From: Typhlomys cinereus
Lineage: Eukaryota; Chordata; Mammalia; Rodentia; Platacanthomyidae
DNA: 64,000 bases
Direction: 5' to 3'
Assembly: GCA_023101885.1 (NCBI GenBank)
Contig: JALPQD010000631.1
Location: forward strand, 220,001 to 284,000
How positions within the stretch are numbered: the stretch's first letter is position 1; every line of letters starts with the position of its first letter. Below, one piece after another: positions 35,061 to 46,990 of the stretch. Both the position numbers and the translations under genes were made by a program. The notes below the pieces were generated by a model. The model was given only the letters and a program-made list of their open reading frames with translations, had not been told where the DNA came from and ran no database searches.

Positions 35061-35439
35061 TTTGTCCTTCCTTTAATTTTTGTCCTTTCTTGTGACTTTT
35101 TTATACCTTTAGATCACATTCATCATGGGTTGTTAGTTTCCTTTTTCTTCTTGATTTACTCAGATATTTAAAAAAAATAAGAAAAAGAAATCCATCCATT
35201 CAATGCATTTTTCTTGAGTGAAACTTAGATGTTAGATGCTATGAAAAGAAAATGGAAACAATGTAGAATCTTTTATCCCAATACTCAACTTATGCATCAT
35301 TAATATAGTTTTAATGGCAAAAGAGATCTTCACTTATATTTTTGTTTTTAGTTTATATCAAACTGTAATAAACATACAAATGACATGATTGCAATTATTG
35401 TTGTATCGCTCCTTGTTTAGCCAAATAAAATGCGTATTC

Positions 35440-35830
35440 TGAAGTCTGGGCTAGAAAATAAATGGGATGAAAATATTCCCCAAGGTTTTCTTGAATTCAG
35501 TCTGTAACAACACATGTGGGCCGGGCCAGGGAGCACGGAGATGATTCACAGATTAATAACCCACCCGGAATTGCATTCCTTTCATTAGTTTTCACCCAGC
35601 TGGTTTGAGTTGCACAAACAAAATATTGTATAAGATCAGCCCATTGAGGGTAAATTCCGGACAATTTTTCTAAAACTCTTGCCAAGTTACATACTGACCT
35701 CAGGGTCTTTAAATCAGCCAAAAATGTTAAGCAAAAACTGAATTAAGCCTATTATGGCAAATGTGTGCCCTGTAATCTGGCGAGCCTTCCAGATGTCTAT
35801 TCTGAGCCATCTGCTACTTGTCTGTGGCGC
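35440..35830. promoter_or_regulatory. Candidate conserved regulatory element
   Basis: About 390 bp is repeat-free and mixes AT cores (CACAGATTAATAACCCACC near 35546, TTCATTAGTTTTC near 35581, ACTGAATTAAGCC near 35737) with GC-containing words and very few CpG-decay signatures. It is among the most enhancer-like stretches in the window by eye. No alignment was possible. Confidence 0.35.
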
Positions 35831-36392
35831 ACACTCCGGAACATGTGCGTGGCCGAGGGCAAGAGGGTGGGAGCTTGGAGCTCTCAACGGTGAGTGGCTC
35901 TTGCTTAGACAGAAAGCAGGCAAGGAAAAACCAAGAGAGTTTTCTGTTGGAGAGTTCCTCTTTTCTAAGCATCACTTTCTTTCTATTCAGTTCATCAGTT
36001 GCTTTATTCTTGGGAGTCAAATGGCTTCTCTAACACACAATCGTAACATACTCTCATCTCTTTCAAAGGCAGCAGGCTGATTCTAGATTTTTTTTTTTTT
36101 TTTTGAAAAGCTGACAAAATCTTTTGAGAGTTAGTAGGATTAGGCTTGGTAATAATTCAGTATCATGTTTTGTTCATCATTATATTTTTGTCTTAGGTCA
36201 GAGTTTCCAGAAACTGATTCTTGGAAGAAGACGACCTTGCGGGAGAGTTACAGGGAGGCATCTGAGGAACGAGTTGAGTGAGGGACTTAGAAAGATAAGA
36301 TTGGGTATGGGGAGAAGCTGGACAGAGACACAGTGACATGGGAAGCCTTCTCCATGCCTGTGGGGAGCTTGGGAACTTGGATGATTTATTTT
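35831..36392. other. Unique DNA with T tract
   Basis: No gene or repeat family is recognised. A T17 run lies at about 36088-36104. Confidence 0.35.
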
Positions 36393-36810
36393 GGATGTCC
36401 ACTTGACCAGTCTATGACGCCCAGTTGTTTGGTCTAAACCACAGAATTAAGGTGGTATGAATATATGTCAAAGATGAGATTCACATACGAATCAGTAGGC
36501 TTCTTGTAGAACTCTTCCTTACTCTGGGCTCTAAGGCAAGGTGGAAACCATCCACGCCACCTATCCAACAAAGCAGGCTACTCTCCAATGAAATAAGGGA
36601 TCTTCACGCAGCCAGTTGAAGGCTTGAAGAGCCTAGAGCAAGATTTCCCAAAGAAGAATTCTCAGAACTATGACATGAAAACCTTGGAGTTTCCAGGCTG
36701 TTGCTCGGTGGAATTCACACTCTAAGATTACAGCCCCAACTCTTATCTGAATTTTATGGATTTTGAACCGGTCAACTTTCACAATTATGTGAGCCAAATC
36801 CACATCCTGT
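36393..36810 (+). mobile_element. MLT1-like MaLR LTR, degraded
   Basis: Ancient MaLR landmarks occur in order: 'tccacttgaccagtctatga', 'agatgagattcacatacgaa', 'atcagtaggcttcttgta', 'ggcttgaagagcctagagca', 'caattatgtgagccaaatcc'. The segment 36496-36562 recurs at 37478-37544. Confidence 0.55.
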
Positions 36811-37477
36811 TCCCCTCACCTAATTGTCTCCTTGTGTCTGTTTCTGTCTCTTTCCTTTTCAGATTTTAGGAGTCTCCTACCATGTTTCCCCAAACTCTAC
36901 ACAATTGTCATCATCGAAGAAACTGCATCAGGAACTGTGAAAGGTCTGACATTCCACCCTACTTATAAGGTAGCAGGTCAACCTACTATAGTTTTGTGGA
37001 TACTGGTAATAGACTTAGAACCATTGAGGTCAAAGATAAGGAACAGTTTATTGTAGCAATAGTAGTAATCAATATTATCTAATTTTTTCCACCGATTCTC
37101 TGAGCCCCAATTCCCAAATCACACCTGGATTCACTGTGGGATACATCACAGTAGAGGAATCTGGAGTGCAGGGAGCCCAGTCTTTCACAGTAGGCAGCCG
37201 GCATGCCTGCTTCTTGCTCCTGAGGGAGTGCCATCTCTGTCTTCCGTGGCAGTAGGAAAACCTATCTCCTTGCTCCTAGAGGTACGTCACTGTCTTAAGG
37301 CTCTTTCCATCCAAAGAGCCTTGGAAAACGTGCTCAGATCAAAGTGCAGTTGGTCCTTGGCTGACACACCTGCATAAAACATAAGAGACCCATGGAAAAT
37401 TGTGCTGTGGAAAATTACAGTCAATTGTAAGAAGTGGTGTGCTGGGGTTTTAGAGTAGAGCTTCTTACAGCAAAGCT
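36811..37477. other. Unique DNA, nothing recognised
   Basis: No gene or repeat family is recognised between the two copies of the 67-bp duplication. Confidence 0.35.
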
Positions 37478-37544
37478 TAGGCTTCTTGTAGAATTCTTCC
37501 TTACTCTGGGCTCTAAGGCAAGGTGGAAACCATCCATGCCATCT
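37478..37544 (+). repeat. 67-bp duplicate of 36496-36562
   Basis: 64 of 67 positions are identical to the segment inside the MLT1-like LTR 980 bp upstream, by direct comparison. The surrounding bases are not recognisably related, so this is a short local duplication or conversion rather than a second LTR. Confidence 0.85.
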
Positions 37545-37795
37545 GGTAAATTAATCAGGGTAAGTCATAAAGTGCAGAGTATACTTCTTCCAGAAACCCA
37601 AAACTATGTGACTTTTTTTCCTAGATGAGGCAATAAAGAGGTATATATTGTGAGATTTTCTCATATGCTATAAATCACTGGACCCTAATAAAATTGCTTG
37701 TTTGTTAGGTTTCTGAATTGTCACTGGGTGGATCTTCCATTCTCTGAAGGAATGAACACTACCCACATATCCAACATATTTGTTAACAAAGTTTT

Positions 37796-38101
37796 TTTCT
37801 TTTATTATCATTATTATTTATTCAATTGTGCGTGTATACATGTGTGTATGTGCGTATGTGTGTGTGTATGTGTGTGTGTGTAGAACCACAGGCGAATTTG
37901 GGAACCACCATGGACGCCTCCACCTCCTTCTTGTTTACTCTGTCCCGGGATTCACAGGCTCCGCCTTACCAGGACCAGAAGACCAGAAACGCAGGCCGCC
38001 CTCGCTTCCACCTGGCGTCTATACGTGGGATCTGGGATCCGAGCTCGGGACCTTCCACCTGCAAGGCAGAGACTTAACCCCTGAGCCACCTCTCCAGCCC
38101 C
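37796..38101 (-). mobile_element. Dimeric ID-like CA-tailed SINE inside MER20
   Basis: Complete antisense copy: tail complement (T/A-rich then TG-rich, 37796-37880), right monomer ('gaaccaccatggacgcctcc', 'gggattcacaggctccgcct'), then head ('gcaaggcagagacttaaccc', 'ctgagccacctctccagccc'). A 16-bp TSD (TTGTTAACAAAGTTTT at 37780, TTGTTAATAAAGTTTT at 38102) has one mismatch. Confidence 0.9.
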
Positions 38102-38310
38102 TTGTTAATAAAGTTTTAAATGAGAGCTTATAAATAAAGTTTTATTCAAACACACAGCAATGCTCATTCATTTACATTTTGTCCTTAGTTACTTTTGTGC
38201 TACAATGGAAACACTGACCATACTACAGGATACTATAGGATCCTCACAGTCAAAATGATTTATGCTTAGACCCTTTATAGGAAAAATTTGCTGATTCTTG
38301 CTACTGAGAA
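38102..38310 (-). mobile_element. MER20 hAT-Charlie DNA transposon
   Basis: The reverse-strand MER20 order is recognisable: 'ataaataaagttttattcaa', 'acacacagcaatgctcattc', 'atttacattttgtccttag', 'ttacttttgtgctacaatgg', then 'gaccctttataggaaaaatt' and 'tgctgattcttgctactg'. It is an old non-autonomous copy, split at one edge by the younger SINE. Confidence 0.65.
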
Positions 38311-40137
38311 CAGCCACCTCAGTAATGTAGGATCTTTGGTTACTGTTTATGTTTCTTTGTGTTTTGGTAAAATGACTTCCTTTGGTTCTCCAGCTAACAG
38401 GCTCTATGAACTTATGTGGACCGTCCACTTTAGTAAGCCTACCTCCCTGAGTCTTTGCCATGGTAATTCAAGACATCACTCCCTCTAAGATTGCAAGAGT
38501 TCTCCAGAGTAGTCGAAGGTGAGCATCCCAGCTGCAGGCTAGCCCCATCTCTCAGCCTTGCCTGGGAGCCAGTCATGAGCAATTCTGTCATGTCAATAAT
38601 CCCTTCCGTCCAACCTGTTCCCCTTTGACTCAACATCTCCAGAATGCATTTCTGCAGGCACTGGTCTGGCTCCTCATGCTACACATTGCCTAGACTTGCC
38701 GCTCCTCCAGTGGATAGTTCTTTCTTTCTTCAGCAGGCTTAGCATCTCTCCCCGTAGGCTTTGTAGTCATTTTATGTCCATGTTGTGATATACTTTCAGA
38801 CTGGGGACTGGTTGGGAGTTACGGTAGCTCCTGAAAGAGGCACAGATGTTATGCACCAGATGGTTTGCCTTCTGCATGAAGGAGTGAATCTGCACCAGCA
38901 GGCCCAGACAGCTCAGGGAAGTCTGGAATCTCAAGGCTCCTGTGTGAGGGTGGAATGTCTTCATACCAAAGCCCAGGGTATTACTTCTTCTAATCAGCCC
39001 TGAGCTTAGTGTCACTGCATTTGTGAGGGTAAGAACTCAACCATCCCTGGAGATTCCTGCACGTCAGGATGCTATATTTGCTGGATCCTACTATCATCAG
39101 CCTTTTGTGTCTCCGCCTTCAGGAAATGATAGTCAAGGTGCCGTGACTTTCACTTCGCGTGCATTGGTGATTAATCACCCTCAGACTTCCATTCTTTTCT
39201 TTGCTAATGACAAGTGGGTTAACATCCAACGTTGATTCTGTTTTTCTTTCCAAATCATCCCCCCTCTGATCCCAGGAGTCTCTCAAGTGCTTAACTAACA
39301 TAGGTACCCACAAATGCACTCCCTCCCATGTTTCCTACCCCTTACCACTATGGATATTTTATCAATCGTACTGTTAAAGAAGGTCAAGGGCTATCAGTAA
39401 TTTAACGACCACCAACAATGGGCTCTTCGCTGCCAGTTGGCTGCTGGGTAGCCTTGCCTCCAAAATTTCACGTCAGAGTTTGATTCCTAAGCCTTCTTTG
39501 GTACAGTTGACTTAGGTTAAATCCCTCGGAAACAAACTCTGAGATGGAGATTGGTAGGTGAGAGCAAAAGAAAACCAGCCGCACACAGAGGCAGCACTGG
39601 ACAAGAGGGCGCACACTTCATTGATTCTCTGAGATGCCTAATGTGCGTTAGCTTCTCATTGTGCATGAGCATGCACGTGAACATTATACATGCACATGTA
39701 CATGAATTCAAAAGATTTTTTTTTTCTTGTAAGGACTGAGGCCCTGCGCAGGTCAGCAAACTATGTTGTAGCCATTGTGGACACTGGTATTGAGTTGTGT
39801 AAGTACAGAGACAGGGGGATCACCTTTTAGGTAGAGAAAAAGTTGCCAAAACAAAGGATTGAAAAACTCTTCAAGAGTATTGAGGGGCGAGTGGCTCCAA
39901 GTTGCTTTCCTGGAGAGAAGATGTGAACAGGAAGGAGGGAGACACGGAATGCAGCCACCAGACGCTGCACTTGATGTGGCAGCAGAGCCTTTAGTGTAAG
40001 ACTTTGAATTATGTACTAGTATTTTGCTTTGAGATTGGTCAGTGTCTGGCTACAACCACAAATGATATTTTAAATGATCTAATCAAAATATTCATTTTCT
40101 TTAAGTTTTCCTAATGTTGATTCTTCCTAAAAGAATT
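38311..40137. other. Mostly unrecognised sequence
   Basis: No gene, RNA gene or confidently classified repeat. Parts may be old, unrecognisable transposon remnants. Confidence 0.35.
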
Positions 40138-40310
40138 TAGAGAGAGAGAGAGAAAGGGAGGGAAGGAGGGAGAGAACTTGGCACAGTACGTCTGGGCAGG
40201 CGGAGGTCAGAGGACAATTTCAGAAGTGGATTCCCTCCTTCCACCATGTGGGCTGCAGACTCAGGTTGCCAGGTTCCCACACAGGCATCTTCATCCCAAT
40301 TCACCTCATC
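40138..40310 (-). mobile_element. tRNA-headed SINE, GA-rich tail complement
   Basis: The + strand shows a GA-rich run (40139-40174), 'ggcggaggtcagaggacaat', 'ccctccttccaccatgtggg', 'ctgcagactcaggttgccag'. This is the antisense of the 26510-type SINE family. The tRNA-like end is eroded. Confidence 0.65.
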
Positions 40311-40441
40311 TCTGCCTAATGCTGAGTCTCTTGAATGATCTCACACAATGGAAAAATACAGCATTTTAGGAGGTTTAGGTTAAAAACATGTTAACTTCAA
40401 TAGACAGTAAGTGCAGAGGTGGGATCTAATTAATTCAGCAG

Positions 40442-40750
40442 ATGACTTTAGGTTTGCAGTTGATCATCATGGTGGGAGATCGATACAGCATCAGATGGCT
40501 ACACCCAAATCTACAGGAAGCACTGAGAGAGTGGCAAAGACCAAAGTGTACCTTCTAGCTTGCCAGTTTGCCAAATTCCAACTAGTTCTCCCTCTGTCTT
40601 AGCCACCTGCCCAGGGAATCGTCCACCCACTGTGGACTGGATCTTCCCACATCAATTAGATAATTTCCTGCAGGCTTGCCTTAACTAAATACTTCTTCAT
40701 ATGTATTCTTAAAGGCTGAGTTCTCAATAGCCAAATTGATACCTATAACT
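40442..40750 (-). mobile_element. MaLR LTR fragment
   Basis: Antisense landmarks: 'gtttgcagttgatcatcatg', 'cacctgcccagggaatcgtc', 'atcaattagataatttcctg', 'caggcttgccttaactaaat', 'gctgagttctcaatagcc'. It is a diverged solitary LTR lacking its 3' edge. Confidence 0.6.
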
Positions 40751-43609
40751 GACTGTCTCTGATGGCATTAGTAGCCAGTAGCTTTATGGAAAAAAAAGAG
40801 GAAGAGGAGGAAGAGGAAAAAGAAGAAGAAGGTCCAAATTATCATGGTTTCTGGATTTTGTCATGTGATGCCCTGGGCCATATCTGGATGCAGCAAGAAG
40901 TCCCTCACCACATGTTGGCACCTTGATATTGGATTTCTCAGTTTACAAAACCATTAGCCAAATTCACCGCTGTTCTTCCTAAGTTACTAGTCTGTGGTAA
41001 TCAGTTATAGCAGTAGAAAATGGTTGAGGACACAGCATGAATGCTAATGGAACACAGTGTAAGTAAATTACCGTTCCCTAACTTAATATAGCTTCTCCTC
41101 TTCCTCCTTAGAACTAACATGTGCTTTCTGAGCTCAGATGAGACGATCTTCCCAAGTCTGTATTGCAGCTAGCTGTGGCAATATGACTACATTTTAGGTG
41201 GTGAAGTCAGAGGAATTATTGAAGGGGTTTCCAGGCTGCAAACAGTACCCACTTCTGCCCAGAGGACTTCCTTTCGCTCCTCTACTTTCTTACTTTCTAG
41301 CCTTCAACTTGGAAGTGATGATTGTAGTTCCAGCAGCCGTGCTGAGCTCTAAAGATGCAGATGTGCATGCCAGAGGCTGAGAAGGGCTGCAGGAGTAACC
41401 CGCATTACTCCTGGGAGAACATCCCAGAATCACATCTCTACCTACCTCTTAAATGTTTTTATGTAGGCACCACATCAACTTTCTCTCGGTTAAGCCACCG
41501 TTGCTGTCTGCAGCGGGTCTTTCCTGATGTATAACTGTACCTGCTAATTAGTTAATTAATTACTGACTTAACTTCTTATGGAGTTCCCACTCTGTGGTAG
41601 AGTCTGAAGAATGACAGTGAGCCTTGAGAATATCTCTCTTCAGGTCACTGGGTCTTGGAGACACTGCTTCAGAGGATCCTCCTGTTTTTAGAGATGGATC
41701 TGTTTTTTTTTTTTTTTTTAAGCCACTTTTTAAAAATACAAGAGTACAAATCTACTTTTATGTATTTACTTCTGGTTAGTTTAAATCCGTGAGGGTGCAG
41801 CATCACACGGATTCTGGGTCCAGTGGCCTGTGTAGGAAGGTTGCTTCAGAATTTGGCCCCAACCATGCCACTGTGTCCGTGAGCCCTGGTTGCCTTTCCC
41901 CAGATTACTCTGGTTTTGTCTGGTTTGCCACCAGGAGTCACTGTGTTGTTTTTTGCTTTGTACACATATGCACAGTGTCTTACCCAAGTAGAAGGCAGTT
42001 TCATCTCTGGCATAAACGCCTTCAATTTGAAGAAAGGCAGTGAGCTCCCTTTGATTCTAGGAGACCCCGCTTATAGCCAGCAAAAATGCCCTTACACCTT
42101 GGCCTTCCAGACCTATCTGCCCTTTAGAAGCCCTATTCCCAGCAGGCCTTCTCAGGCTCCAAGATGGTGAAACAGCTGTTTCTTGATCTATGACTCTACA
42201 CAGGTTCCAAGAGAATAAGGATACTGCTCGAAGGGCTTTTGGTAATGATGGTTTCAGGACTGGTGGAGTTCTGCGAATTTACTTTGATTTTACATCTTGC
42301 TCCTGAGCTCCAAACTTTTTCCTTCCTTTCAATCTTTTGTTGGAAATGACATCACCTCTCAGTCTCACCAGCCTGAAATGAGTTGCCCTCTATCTCTATG
42401 ACGGTGGAGGTTCCTGTAAAGCCATCTATCCTTGAGATTCAGGGGAGGGAATCTTAAGGAAAAGAATACAAGGGGATCATGACAACCATACATGCTCCAC
42501 CAGTTGTGGGCGGATCTTACATGACTAGTGAGGCTGCTGAACTCACAGATGTAGGCAGGGTTTACCTATGCAAAGAGGAACCGAATGGGAAGGCGTAATG
42601 CTTTAGTCAGTTTGCCTTGTAATTGGGCCTCAAAATCAGCATGATCTCAACCATCATAATGCTTAGTGTTAATGAATACTCCCTTCTTTCTCCCTGCCAT
42701 AAAGACGAATTCCCACCCCAACTTTACTTTACATGTGTGCACATGTTGTTTGAAGTGATACAGTCCTGATGGGAGTTATGTGGAACACTGACTCAGTTTA
42801 ATCTCTGACTCAGAGCAGACCTATTCTTAAAAATGACAGAATTATGTCTCCAAAGGATCTTTCCCTTATACATGAGCCAAATTTTGTGTATTTTCATAGC
42901 AACATGGTTTAGAGAAGATGGAAACTGTACCATTTATTTGCTTCTTCAGAAGATATTCTTCTCCCATATAAATGCAGCCCAGTGTGCTTGCATAGCCAAA
43001 TACTCAATATGCAAAATACTGAGAGATCTCTCCCTGTTTTCTTCAGAGTATCCTCATATATTCATTGCAGATCTTATTTATTAGGCAAGATTTGTTGTTG
43101 TTGATTATTTTGTTTTTCAATATTGGAAGCATAATTGAGATAAAATGTGGGTCACTGAATAAAAGGCCTAGACTTGTATTTTTCCTTCAACGAGCAGCTC
43201 TTTGATCTACTTAAGCTTATCAATAATAGATTAAGCACATTACCATTTTATCTATCTATTTACAACCCCAAATCAGTTTGAACCGCTTCAGAAAAACCTC
43301 ATAGTATTTGTGTTCCTATTTCATTGCAGATAGTATGAATTTGATGGCATTTCTGTAGCGTTCCAAGGAGGGGAAATTTGCATTTAATCGATCTGGTCAA
43401 AAAACAAAGAAGTTGAGTTACATAGCTAAATAAAAGACTCACTTGTCTGTTAAGGAAAGAAGACTAGAAATTCTATCAACAGTTGTATTTTTCAGTTCAT
43501 TTGGTTTCTCTTTCTTCCTCCCTGACCCCAATCTAATTTATTTTTTTGCATTAAATAATTCAGCTCCTCTCCCTTGGTGATGGGCTGTATTTGGGGAGAT
43601 GAAGACAAA
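40751..43609. other. Largely unique DNA
   Basis: No gene, RNA gene or confident interspersed repeat in 2.9 kb. It holds a purine tract at 40790-40833, a TTAATTAATTA-type AT palindrome near 41553, and a T17 run at about 41703-41719. Confidence 0.4.
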
Positions 43610-43960
43610 CTGCTTAGACCTTGAAAAGCACATGGGCTACTTGGTTAGATGGCATCTGCGAGGACTCCAAGCTCCCTCCACGTTCTATAGGGAAAAAACA
43701 GAGCCAGGTGCATTTCTTCCCAAATCGAATTAGCTGCAAGATGCCACATCCAATTGCGGCAAATTGATGTGAGAGTTTGTGATGTCTGCAGCAGCTCTTA
43801 CAGCAGAGGTCACCACACAGAGACACAGACGCCAGGCGGGGGTGCAGCAACCTGTGGTCCGGGCTGCTCTGACAATGGCAGGGAAGACGGAAAATGCAAT
43901 CAGCTTTTTGAAAATTGCAAGAGAATCCAGTTGTAAGTATGGATTCTAATTGGATTTACT
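43610..43960. promoter_or_regulatory. Candidate conserved element
   Basis: Repeat-free, containing CCCAAATCGAATTAGCTGC near 43719, CATCCAATTGCGGCAAATTG near 43747 and ATTCTAATTGGATTTAC near 43942. A 60-codon Cys-containing + frame overlaps it but shows no known fold. Composition resembles a regulatory element. Confidence 0.3.
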
Positions 43961-44089
43961 GTGCCATCATTTACCTCTTTAAGGATGTTAACATAACATT
44001 ATGCTTAATTGAAAAACTGGGTAGTTAACTATTCAGAAGAGATGTTCCAGTCCCCACCACCCCCATAGAAGCCACAGTCTAATCAGGCA

Positions 44090-44340
44090 CAAAACATAGG
44101 CGCTCCTAATCACATCAACAGACAGTTTTCAGATTTCTGAAATAAAATTTGCTTATTTACTACCGAAAATTAACTAAAAATGTTGACATGTGACAAATTT
44201 GCCCATCGTGATAGTTGTTCTGAAAGATCTCCCCTGACATTAACAGGTTTACATCATGCATTATGACATTTAATTAGTCATAGTTTATTTAATTAGGCCG
44301 GTAAGACATCTACAGCAATCCTTAGATTTTCTGCAAAGCC
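44090..44340. promoter_or_regulatory. Candidate conserved homeodomain-rich element
   Basis: Repeat-free, with clustered cores: CTCCTAATCACATC near 44102, GTTGACATGTGACAA near 44181, CATTTAATTAGTCATAG near 44267 and TTTAATTAGGCCGG near 44288. It lies about 130 bp 3' of the 43.6-44.0 kb block. Confidence 0.35.
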
Positions 44341-44474
44341 CATGTAGGAGGTAGCAGTTCCACACATTGTGAAAACAGGACAAGGGTGTCCCAGACTCTG
44401 TCAGAGAGTTTGCTTTCTACTTATATTGCCCTAGCTGAGAAAGTGGAAAAAATCCTAAGATTTCCACAAACTAT

Positions 44475-44820
44475 GGGCTGAGGAGAGAACTCAATGGTTA
44501 AAGCTTTTGCCTTGCAAGCAAAAGACCCTGAGTTCAGACTCCCAGATTCCATGTAAGGCCGAGATTGTGGCACTCTGCAATTTTAGCCCTAGAGAGTGGA
44601 GCCTGGGAAACCCCAGAGCAAAGCAATAAGGAGGTAGAGCCATCCAGGATGACTCCCGATGTCACCCTCGGACCTCCACAGTCACACACTCAAGTGCCCT
44701 TTTGTATACAACACCTAAACATACATGTACACACACAGACACTTGCAAACACACGCCCACACCTATACCCACACACTCCCCCACACATCATATACACATA
44801 CATGAAAAATTAAAAAAGTG
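44475..44820 (+). mobile_element. Dimeric ID-like CA-tailed SINE with perfect TSD
   Basis: The head 'gggctgaggagagaactcaa' is followed by 'gaccctgagttcagactccc', right monomer 'tggagcctgggaaaccccag', 'gatgactcccgatgtcaccc', and a long interrupted CA tail (44714-44800). The perfect 12-bp TSD TCCACAAACTAT lies at 44463-44474 and 44821-44832. Confidence 0.92.
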
Positions 44821-45149
44821 TCCACAAACTATTTTAGAATCCTTGTCAAAATCTGTGTACATGAAGTATATACATTGTCAATTCAACATAGTCCAAAGAC
44901 ACACCTCTGCTTAAAGGTAAAGGGCAGCTCTCTGCTGTTTCAGGAAGATTTGTATCTGAGTTTATTCTGTCATGAGTGAATAAACCAGTGTTGGGGGAGA
45001 CAGTTTTATGCAATTCTTCTCACAATTTTTCTCTACTTCTGTTTTCTCTCCTACTCACAAAAATGATGACTTTCAGAGCACTGGGTTCTGCTCTAAATTC
45101 AAATTTTGACTGTTAAACTTTAGTGAACATTCATGCGCCAGATATTGCA

Positions 45150-45290
45150 ACCTTTCCATAACACTATTTCATACTGCTTCATTTGTTAGATGATGAAATG
45201 GAGACTTAGGGATGATTATTGACGGATGGCAAGATGTGACAAAGTTAGGGCTTAAACCCGGTCCTGCAGCAGATCGAGGGTCCTGTTGCA
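45150..45290 (-). mobile_element. MIR SINE fragment
   Basis: The + strand reads 'tgttagatgatgaaatggag' then 'tgtgacaaagttagggctta' and 'aacccggtcctgcag', the antisense order of MIR (aaatgaggaaac ... cacagctag ... gattcgaaccc). Confidence 0.6.
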
Positions 45291-45792
45291 AAACTACTAG
45301 TCCTCAGAGGACAGATTCGTATTCACGGGCAAACCCAATATTGTCTACTCTAGACCCAAAGCTCGACCCTTTTACCAGGATATCTGCTGTTCGAGAAAGT
45401 ATATCAACACTAAACAATCCAAAGCACTATGGATGGCCACAATGAAAAGCACTAAGAAACTTGGAATATAAATTCTGTCTGGTAAGGAAACCAAATCATC
45501 TGCTCTGCACAGATTTTTCTGCTTGGAAGTTTCTGTTTAAATACCATGGCGAACTTGAATGGTACTTCCGAGCTTAATGACTTTTCCTGTATATACAGAA
45601 GTTAGCTTAACTTTTCCCACTTCAGTACAAAGAAGATTTCACCTTTGCTTTATACATATGAGTTGGCTACAATATCCAAAACTGGGAATAGAGGTAGGTA
45701 AGAGGGGGAGGAATCAGAAACCTTTATCCTACCTTCACCTTGACCATAGGAAATATCTGGAAGGTTCTTCAAAATACGCTCTATTTCAGATT

Positions 45793-46096
45793 TAAATATG
45801 CTATTTATTTATTTACTTATTTAGAGAGAGAGAGAGAGAGAGAGAGTGTGTGTATATGTGTGTCAAAGGGCACTGTGTCCCTGTGGAGGACCAAGGGTGA
45901 CTTTGGGAATCATCCTAGATTGCTTCTACCTCATTTTTGCTTTGCTCTGGGATTTTCCAGGCTCTTCCCACAAGGCTGAAAGTGCAGGCCATCACCGTTT
46001 CTGCCTGACATTTTAACGTGGGACCTGGGATCCAAACTCAAGACCTTCTGCTAATGAGGCAGAGTCTTAACTCCTGAGCCATCTCTCCAGCTCTTG
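45793..46096 (-). mobile_element. Dimeric ID-like SINE with compound tail
   Basis: On the + strand an ATTT-rich run, (GA)n (45823-45846) and TG repeats precede 'gtggaggaccaagggtgact', 'gggattttccaggctcttcc', 'gggatccaaactcaagacct' and 'ctgagccatctctccagctc'. A TSD of at least 9 bp, TTTCAGATT, lies at 45784-45792 and 46097-46105. Confidence 0.9.
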
Positions 46097-46329
46097 TTTC
46101 AGATTAGAGCACTCATGCTTGAAAGTGAGATACATGTAATTTTAAGGCATTTATGGAAATATTCCCATAAACATGAATCCCACATATTTGTGGTCACTCC
46201 AGCTACTTCCATCCCCTTCACCCCACAGATAGGCAGCACAGATGTCAGTTTACTGGTGAAGTAGCAGAGCTCTAAGTGCACTAAGAAAATCATTTCAATA
46301 TAGCTTTTACTAATGCAGACAATTTTTTA

Positions 46330-46990
46330 AATGAAACAAGGCAGATACAATAGCAGAGGCGCCATGGATTGAATAAATATCACTTAACCAATTACCAATT
46401 ACCCATGCTAATGAAGGATGAGGCAGAGCCCAGATAAATTAAAACCCCAAATAAACATATTGGTTTAACCAATGATTCTTCTCTTGCAAGAATGTCTAAG
46501 GCACAGTCATAAAATGACTGATCTGAATTTTACTTCCTCTCCCTGTCTCCACCTGCCCACCCTCTGACTGGGGCTCTGATAGGCCTGAACACGGTCAAAG
46601 GGCAGACAGCTGGAGGGAAGTCAAAGGGAGCAGGGGACCCCACAGAGTGGAGAATCTGCCCCTGGATAATTGAGAGTTGATTGGATATACAATGGCCTCC
46701 CATTGTCTCCTCCTCATTTGGGAGAAGGGGCCAAAGCCGAGCCTGACACAAGTAGCTTTCGCCTGACCCGTCCTCTCCTGGGCCAGCTGTGAGCATTCAT
46801 GGGTGACAGCCACGTTCAGTGCATTCCTGGCTTTGCATCTCTGCTCTGAGAAACCAGGAACTGAGCTAGAAAATGCTGGCGATATGGGAAGATTGGATCT
46901 CATCATCATGGGCAGCTTTTCCTGAGTCAAAGCCTGCATAGGAGTGTTTTCTAGATCCAACGCCAGGATGCGGCATCTCACGGGTCTTCA
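46330..46990. promoter_or_regulatory. Candidate conserved element
   Basis: Repeat-free. The 5' part has spaced AATTACC and TTAACCAAT words (ACCAATTACCAATTACCC near 46388, TTGGTTTAACCAATG near 46461, itself a short inverted repeat). The 3' part is ordinary unique DNA. A 128-codon reverse frame at 46595-46981 has no known domain. Confidence 0.3.

Noticed and set aside
43754..43936. 60-codon cysteine-containing frame, looks like a small secreted peptide
   Set aside because: No signal peptide, the cysteine spacing matches no known toxin or zinc-finger pattern, and the DNA looks like regulatory sequence.
46595..46981. 128-codon reverse-strand frame
   Set aside because: No domain, no supporting exon structure, and a second frame overlaps it.
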